In this document: positions 1 to 5,186 of the stretch, piece after piece
Position numbering within the stretch: the stretch's first letter is position 1
Layout of the letters: each line of letters begins with the position of its first letter
Assembly (NCBI GenBank): GCA_002420315.1
Contig: DIHU01000217.1
Coordinates: forward strand, 1-5,186
Length of the DNA: 5,186 nt
From: Akkermansiaceae bacterium UBA5688
GTDB lineage: Bacteria > Verrucomicrobiota > Verrucomicrobiia > Verrucomicrobiales > Akkermansiaceae
Reading direction: 5' to 3'
Made by a program: the position numbers and the translations under genes
The notes under the pieces: model-generated
What the model was told of the DNA's origin: nothing
What the model saw: only the letters and a program-made list of their open reading frames with translations
Database searches by the model: none

Positions 1-904
1 CGAACTCTGCGGTGGCGAGTTCTAGGTCCTTGCCTTTCATGTCAACGAATCCCATAGAATCACCATTGGAAAAAATACGGGTCCCAGCCTTAATGTGGGC
101 GCGTTGTTCAAGGAAGGCGAGGAGGTGTTCGCGGTATTTAAAGAACTTGGAGTCGTCAAAAATCTCGGTGCGATTGCGCGGACGCGGAAAATCGATTTCG
201 AGGATTTCGCCAACTCCAGCTAAAGGCCCATTAGACATCATCACACAGCGGTCAGCCATAAAAACGGCTTCATCTACGTCGTGAGTGACGATCATAGCGG
301 TCAGTTTTTCTCGAGCAAGTATGTCAATGATGACATCTTGTAACTCCATTCGGGTGAGGGAATCGAGACGTCCAAAAGGCTCATCAAGGAGGAGTATTTT
401 TGGCTGGAGCGCGATGGCACGTGCGATACCGACCCGCTGTTGCATGCCGCCCGACATCTCGCGAGGATATTTCTTCATGGCGTCTCCCAGGCCGACGATG
501 GAAAGAGAGTATTCAACGATCTGCTTGCGTTCTGATTTTGAAACATGCGGGTATACATTTTTGACGCCGAGCATTACGTTTTGGAAGGCGTTCATCCAAG
601 GCATGAGGCAAGGCGCTTGAAAGACGACTGCGCGATCTGGTCCGGGTCCGTCGATTTCTTTTGCTCCTACGATAATACCGCCGTCGGAAATCTCGTTGAG
701 ACCGGCGAGCATGGTGAGAACAGTCGACTTGCCGCAGCCGGAGTGGCCGATAAGTGAGATGAATTCACCTTCCTGAATGTTAAGGTTAAAATTATCGACG
801 ACGCGGAAGTCATCTCCATAAGGATTCGGATATTCCTTCACTAGATTAGAAATTTCGACTGAGCGCCGGATCTTTTCTTCAGAATGTTGAAGAGTGAGAC
901 TCAT
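1..904 (-). CDS. nrtD: Nitrate-type ABC importer, second ATP-binding subunit (NrtD-like), 3' end cut by window edge
   Basis: Cytoplasmic ATPase that would pair with the upstream NrtC-like subunit to power anion import. I translated it by hand from the ATG at 904-902; it stays open for 301 codons to the left edge, so the C-terminus is missing. All ABC motifs look intact: Walker A GHSGCGKST (residues 53-61), Q-loop Gln96, signature MSGGMQQR (150-157), Walker B ILLLDEP (170-176), D-loop region GRLDSLT (178-184) and the switch His208 in VTHDVDEA. The segment GPGPDRAVVFQ before the Q-loop and the PRPRNR stretch near 240-245 are typical of the nitrate/taurine/bicarbonate ATPase family. The start lies 15 bases after the stop of the preceding gene, so the two are surely cotranscribed; no Shine-Dalgarno motif is visible in that gap. 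The reading frame continues at least 30 residues past the point where many family members end (about 270), so a C-terminal extension is present. The C versus D naming follows gene order and is an inference. Confidence 0.93.
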   Translation of the reverse strand, partial: MSLTLQHSEEKIRRSVEISNLVKEYPNPYGDDFRVVDNFNLNIQEGEFISLIGHSGCGKSTVLTMLAGLNEISDGGIIVGAKEIDGPGPDRAVVFQAPCLMPWMNAFQNVMLGVKNVYPHVSKSERKQIVEYSLSIVGLGDAMKKYPREMSGGMQQRVGIARAIALQPKILLLDEPFGRLDSLTRMELQDVIIDILAREKLTAMIVTHDVDEAVFMADRCVMMSNGPLAGVGEILEIDFPRPRNRTEIFDDSKFFKYREHLLAFLEQRAHIKAGTRIFSNGDSMGFVDMKGKDLELATAEF

Positions 905-919
905 GGAAACGATAGGAAG

Positions 920-1813
920 CTATGCTGTAGACGCAGGCTGTGGAGTTTTGTTTTTGAGACGGATCCTTGCGCTTGGAAGCGAGAAATCTTTGGGGCGGAC
1001 GTCTGGCATTGGAGTGATCTCCTGCTGGTTGACTTTCGATCCCTTATTAATGGCCATCATGTAGTTTGTGATTTCTACTTTTAGTCGTTTAAATTCCGGA
1101 TGTTCGTTAAGGATTTGGCGGTCTCGGGGTCTTTCTATCTCGACCAAGTAGGGCTCGGCGAGGGTGGCCTCTGGTCCCATGGTGAGGGGGACGATTCGAT
1201 CGGTCATGAGAAGCGCTTCATCAACGTCGTTTGTAATCATCACGACAGTGCGTTTCTCCTTTTCCCAGATATTGAGGATTTGATCCTGAAGTTCGGAGCG
1301 GGTGAGGGCGTCCAGAGCAGATAGCGGTTCGTCGAGCAGTAGAACTTTAGGATCGAGAGAAAGGGTGCGAGCAAGTGATGCTCGTTGTCGCATACCGCCT
1401 GAAAGTTCATGCGGGAGCTTATCGCTCGCGTGCGAAAGTTTAACCATGTCAACATAGTGGGCGATTTTCTCTTTAATCTCTGTTTTTGAGAGCGTAGGAA
1501 AAACGGTTTTAACGGCGAGGTGGATGTTTTCACTGACGGTGAGCCAGGGTAGTAGGGAATAGTTTTGGAACATCATTCCCAGATCTGGGCCAGGTTCTCT
1601 GATAGGTTCTCCATCCATGCGGATTTCTCCGGTGGTAGGAGTTTGTAGTCCTGCCATTAGGGAAATTAATGTTGATTTTCCTGCGCCTGAAAAGCCAATT
1701 ACTGCAATGAACTCGTTCTCATTTACCGATAGATTAATATCCGAAAGAACGTGAGTTCGATTCGAGACGGGACCAAAAGAGACTGAGGCGTTGTCAATTT
1801 CGAGGTAGCTCAT
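920..1813 (-). CDS. nrtC: Nitrate-type ABC importer, first ATP-binding subunit (NrtC-like, unfused)
   Basis: Cytoplasmic ATPase of 297 residues for the same importer. Visible motifs are Walker A GFSGAGKST (40-48), Q-loop Gln83 in MMFQNYSLLPW, signature ELSGGMRQR (136-144), Walker B VLLLDEP (157-163) and D-loop SALD (165-168). The H-loop position, normally His, is Asn195 (MITNDVDEA; codon AAC read from 1231-1229), while the partner ATPase keeps His. Cyanobacterial NrtC and CmpC carry a fused substrate-binding domain of several hundred residues. Here the protein ends after a tail of about 40 residues rich in Pro, Lys and Ser (about 256-297), so no such fusion exists. The ATG lies 11 bases after the permease stop and the protein ends 15 bases before the next ATPase, showing translational packing in one operon. 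There is no clear ribosome binding motif. The family assignment is firm; the C label is based on order and on similarity to the NrtC/NrtD group. Confidence 0.93.
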   Translation of the reverse strand: MSYLEIDNASVSFGPVSNRTHVLSDINLSVNENEFIAVIGFSGAGKSTLISLMAGLQTPTTGEIRMDGEPIREPGPDLGMMFQNYSLLPWLTVSENIHLAVKTVFPTLSKTEIKEKIAHYVDMVKLSHASDKLPHELSGGMRQRASLARTLSLDPKVLLLDEPLSALDALTRSELQDQILNIWEKEKRTVVMITNDVDEALLMTDRIVPLTMGPEATLAEPYLVEIERPRDRQILNEHPEFKRLKVEITNYMMAINKGSKVNQQEITPMPDVRPKDFSLPSARIRLKNKTPQPASTA

Positions 1814-1824
1814 GGTGATTTTAA

Positions 1825-3486
1825 CTAAGCGGTTGATGATCCGTCGTCGAATGAGACGAGCCTTTGTAAAACGATCATGATACGGTCGAGGAAGAATCCG
1901 ATGATTCCTACGATGAAACAGGCGAGAATAATATTGGCGAAGGATTGTGAGGAGCCGTTCTGATACTCATCCCAGACATATTTTCCGAGGCCGTCTGATG
2001 AGGAAAGGGCCTCGGCAGCGATGAGGACCATCCATCCGACTCCAAGTGAAATCCGTAGTCCTGCGAAGACGAGTGGTAAGGAGGATGGGATTATGATTTT
2101 GAAGAGGCGCGCCCAGAAACCAAGCTTAAGAACCCTTGCGACGTTTAGATGGTCTCTGTCAATTGCGGAGACACCGAGAGCTGTATTGACAAGGGCCGGC
2201 CAGAGAGCGCACATCGCGACAGTACATGCTGAGAATATCATTGCCGCATCAGTTTGTAAGTAGGCGAGGGGATTGCCAAACTCTAGCCAGGAACTGGCGA
2301 AGAACTCATTTTGGTTGAGAGTAATGAAGAGGGGGTGTGAGGCAGGATCGGGTAGGAAGAAGGCGCCTACCACGATCTGGAAGATGAGTAGCCACACCAC
2401 TGGAGAAACCGGGCGGAAGATTGAGATGATAGGGGTGAGGCAGGCCATTACGATCTTGTTAAGACCACACATAATGCCCACTGGAATAGCGACGGCAGCT
2501 GCAATGAGAAAGCCAACAAATACAGTGGCGAGGGAGCGAATGGTCTGGAAGCCAAGTGTTTTGTTCTTGGCGAACTTTTGGTCTTCTTTTTCTAGCTTCT
2601 TACGATTGGTCGAGATGCTTTTAGTCTTGCTTGCAATAAACGCAGGTTTGATGGAGGAAGCGAGGGCCGCTTCGTCTTCCGCGATCTTTGCTAGCAGCGC
2701 GGTTCGCTTGATTTCTTTGTTTTCCTTGGTGAGGACGTCAAAGCGTTTTTTAAAATGTTGCACTTCATCGGCAGCGCTGTTGGCTGCGATCTTTGCATCG
2801 TTCATTGATTCGGGAGGGTCGTTTCGAATTGCGTTAACTTGATCGCTGAGAATTTTTTCGGCTTCAGACTCAGCTTCAGCCTTTTCGGCGTGAGCGATAG
2901 CCAATTTTATAGAGTCTTCTGGACTCGCTTGTTTGGCGGCAACCGTGGCTGCCATGTTAGCCACGGCCGCTTTCCGAGCAGCCTTGGCTGCCTTATGCTG
3001 AGCTTTTAAGGGATCAAGTTTTGCTTTAAGTGGAGCGATCTTATCATTAATAATTTTCTCTCCTTTTTTTTGAGCTTCGACGGAAAGTTTCTGAAGCCGG
3101 GCGGCCTCTGCTTCAAGTTCTGGAATGGCCTTTTCGACGAAAGTGAGGCGGTCGCGACGCTCTTGGCCGGCAGCGAGAAAATCATCCTCTTTTTCTTCCT
3201 CTCTCTCGCTGAGGCGAATGTTGTCACCGTAGGCATTCAGGATCTTACCAGGAGTGGGCACGGCTCCGGACTTGGTCTTATGCGTTGGAGCAATGAGGTG
3301 CCAAGAGAGGAGGCAGAGAGAGACGAAGAGAATAGGAAGGATAATAAATTTTCCGATTTCGCTGGTCTGTTTTTTAGGGTCCTCGCCAAATGCAAGCCTT
3401 ACTGGCGGATCAAAGACTTTGAAGCCGCTGAGATCAATGAACTTTAGAAGCTTATATTTAATTTTGTCCTTTGTCTTTTCAGCCAT
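1825..3486 (-). CDS. nrtB: Nitrate-type ABC importer permease with large coiled-coil insertion (NrtB-like)
   Basis: Inner-membrane channel subunit, expected to act as a dimer with two ATPases. From the ATG at 3486 it has 553 residues, about twice the usual NrtB length (roughly 270-280). The order is: a cytoplasmic start; a first membrane segment near 46-66; a charged helical region from about 92 to 310 rich in Ala, Lys and Glu; then the standard permease domain with hydrophobic segments near 317-339, 347-378, 416-439, 477-494 and 517-538. The coupling (EAA) loop that docks on the ATPase is recognisable as NVARVLKLGFW followed by KIIIPSSLP (about 448-471). A second, smaller insertion of about 35 residues follows the third hydrophobic segment. 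The frame also opens further upstream with a TTG at 3519 (564 residues); I prefer the ATG because neither has a Shine-Dalgarno motif and the extra 11 residues look like ordinary upstream sequence. It ends 11 bases before nrtC. Confidence 0.92.
   Translation of the reverse strand: MAEKTKDKIKYKLLKFIDLSGFKVFDPPVRLAFGEDPKKQTSEIGKFIILPILFVSLCLLSWHLIAPTHKTKSGAVPTPGKILNAYGDNIRLSEREEEKEDDFLAAGQERRDRLTFVEKAIPELEAEAARLQKLSVEAQKKGEKIINDKIAPLKAKLDPLKAQHKAAKAARKAAVANMAATVAAKQASPEDSIKLAIAHAEKAEAESEAEKILSDQVNAIRNDPPESMNDAKIAANSAADEVQHFKKRFDVLTKENKEIKRTALLAKIAEDEAALASSIKPAFIASKTKSISTNRKKLEKEDQKFAKNKTLGFQTIRSLATVFVGFLIAAAVAIPVGIMCGLNKIVMACLTPIISIFRPVSPVVWLLIFQIVVGAFFLPDPASHPLFITLNQNEFFASSWLEFGNPLAYLQTDAAMIFSACTVAMCALWPALVNTALGVSAIDRDHLNVARVLKLGFWARLFKIIIPSSLPLVFAGLRISLGVGWMVLIAAEALSSSDGLGKYVWDEYQNGSSQSFANIILACFIVGIIGFFLDRIMIVLQRLVSFDDGSSTA
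2557..3213 (-). other. Coiled-coil insertion domain within the NrtB-like permease
   Basis: This part of the permease gene encodes about 219 residues placed between membrane segment 1 and the conserved permease core. It is almost purely charged residues and Ala, with Glu/Arg-rich (SEREEEKEDD), Lys/Ala-rich (KAAKAARKAA) and Glu/Ala-rich (AEKAEAESEAEK) blocks. Helix breakers are few: short NDPPES and ASPED turns and scattered single Pro, which would divide it into several long helices. If the N-terminus is cytoplasmic, as in the family, this domain lies on the periplasmic side, where the binding protein docks. That topology is inferred. The codon pattern and frame run through without interruption, so it is not a frameshift product. 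Confidence 0.75.
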
Positions 3487-3568
3487 TTTAAGCGGAAAAT
3501 TGATTTGTTTCTTGGGCAACCCAGTAGAAGAAACTAGGCGCTAAAGGGGGGCTAAGATAGAGGTGTGT

Positions 3569-3595
3569 GGATCCCGTTCGCTCGGATCGGGATCC
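3569..3595 (-). repeat. GC-rich inverted repeat (hairpin) between nrtA and nrtB
   Basis: The arms GGATCCCG (3569-3576) and CGGGATCC (3588-3595) are exact reverse complements, eight pairs around an 11-base loop. The hairpin lies 25 bases after the nrtA stop codon and about 80 bases before the nrtB start, the only sizeable gap in the operon. In the direction of transcription the stem is followed by ACACACCTC, not a T-run, so it does not look like a standard intrinsic terminator. A likelier role is protecting the 3' end of an nrtA transcript or partial attenuation, giving more binding protein than membrane parts, as is common for ABC importers. I see nothing else in the 134 bases between the two genes. 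Confidence 0.55.
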
Positions 3596-3620
3596 CATTT
3601 AAGAAGACGATCGGAAGCGA

Positions 3621-5096
<1,476 letters not shown>

Positions 5097-5129
5097 GGCA
5101 ACTTACCCGAAGCCAGATCCGTGCCATTA

Positions 5130-5159
5130 ACGATAAGCGAAAATTTAACTCATTATGAA
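5130..5159 (-). promoter_or_regulatory. Possible promoter for the nrtABCD operon
   Basis: Read on the minus strand, TTCATA (5159-5154) and TATCGT (5135-5130) lie 18 bases apart and each match the sigma-70 -35 and -10 consensus at four of six positions. This would put the start of transcription about 25 bases upstream of the nrtA ATG. The -35 element falls inside the palindrome, so a protein bound there would block RNA polymerase. The match is weak and could occur by chance; other AT-rich hexamers in the palindrome are possible too. Confidence 0.25.
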
Positions 5160-5179
5160 TATTATTCATAATGAGTTAA
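5145..5179. repeat. Perfect 35-base AT-rich palindrome upstream of nrtA
   Basis: The left arm TTAACTCATTATGAATA (5145-5161) and right arm TATTCATAATGAGTTAA (5163-5179) are exact reverse complements, 17 pairs around a single central T at 5162. It ends 48 bases upstream of the nrtA start codon. The length, perfect symmetry and position suggest an operator for a dimeric or tetrameric regulator of the operon. It could also form a cruciform or an mRNA hairpin, or serve as the terminator of a gene beyond the right edge. I do not recognise it as the site of a named nitrogen regulator: the NtcA pattern GTAN8TAC is absent. Confidence 0.85.
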
Positions 5180-5186
5180 GCGCCAT

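Noticed and set aside
12..757. Three plus-strand open frames at the left end
   Set aside because: They lie antisense to the NrtD-like ATPase, whose intact Walker A, signature and Walker B motifs prove the minus-strand frame is the real one.
2273..2842. Open reading frame of 189 codons on the plus strand
   Set aside because: It is wholly antisense to the permease gene, covering its core and part of the coiled coil. Its protein has no recognisable domain and mirrors the codon pattern of the real gene.
2557..3213. Coiled-coil stretch as a frameshift artefact or a separate gene fused by error
   Set aside because: The frame is continuous through both flanks, with membrane segment 1 before it and the permease core after it, and no internal stop or start signal suggests two genes.
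3569..3595. Intrinsic terminator between nrtA and nrtB
   Set aside because: The stem is GC-rich but no T-run follows in the direction of transcription, and nrtB needs readthrough or a second promoter.
5155..5186. Possible divergent gene starting with MNIIHNELSA on the plus strand
   Set aside because: Only ten codons are visible before the right edge, the start lies inside the palindrome and no ribosome binding motif precedes it. It could be real, but there is not enough sequence to support it.
5166..5186. Six-codon leader peptide frame (ATG to TGA) on the minus strand ahead of nrtA
   Set aside because: It is very short, has no visible ribosome site, runs into the palindrome and lacks a codon bias that would suggest attenuation.

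Overview
The window holds one operon, read entirely from the minus strand (right to left). It encodes a four-part ABC importer of the NrtABCD/CmpABCD type (nitrate/nitrite or bicarbonate uptake). In transcription order the genes are a substrate-binding lipoprotein (nrtA-like, 5096 to 3621), an inner-membrane permease with a large coiled-coil insertion (nrtB-like, 3486 to 1825), a first ATPase (nrtC-like, 1813 to 920) and a second ATPase (nrtD-like, from 904 past the left edge). The last three genes are separated by only 11 and 15 bases. A 134-base gap carrying a GC-rich hairpin lies between nrtA and nrtB. A perfect AT-rich palindrome of 35 bases, the likeliest regulatory site here, lies 48 bases upstream of nrtA.

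The system should work as follows. The lipoprotein, anchored outside the cytoplasmic membrane, captures the anion and delivers it to a permease dimer. A pair of different ATPases (NrtC-like plus NrtD-like) would drive import. Unlike the classic cyanobacterial NrtC and CmpC, the first ATPase has no fused substrate-binding domain, only a short tail. Nitrate is the default guess for the substrate. Bicarbonate cannot be excluded from sequence alone, and no nitrate- or nitrite-reductase gene lies inside the window to settle it.

Organism: a Gram-negative-type bacterium of medium GC content. The lipoprotein binding protein, the permease with an Ala/Lys/Glu-rich insertion and the near absence of Shine-Dalgarno motifs suggest Verrucomicrobiota or another member of the PVC group, with Bacteroidota-like relatives possible. 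This rests on recalled family resemblance, not on a search.

The operon is a recognisable transporter, not a wholly new system. The parts most worth a second look are the coiled-coil insertion in the permease (probably periplasmic), the H-loop His-to-Asn change in only one of the two ATPases, and the palindrome upstream of nrtA. I see no RNA genes, mobile elements, CRISPR arrays or phage genes.
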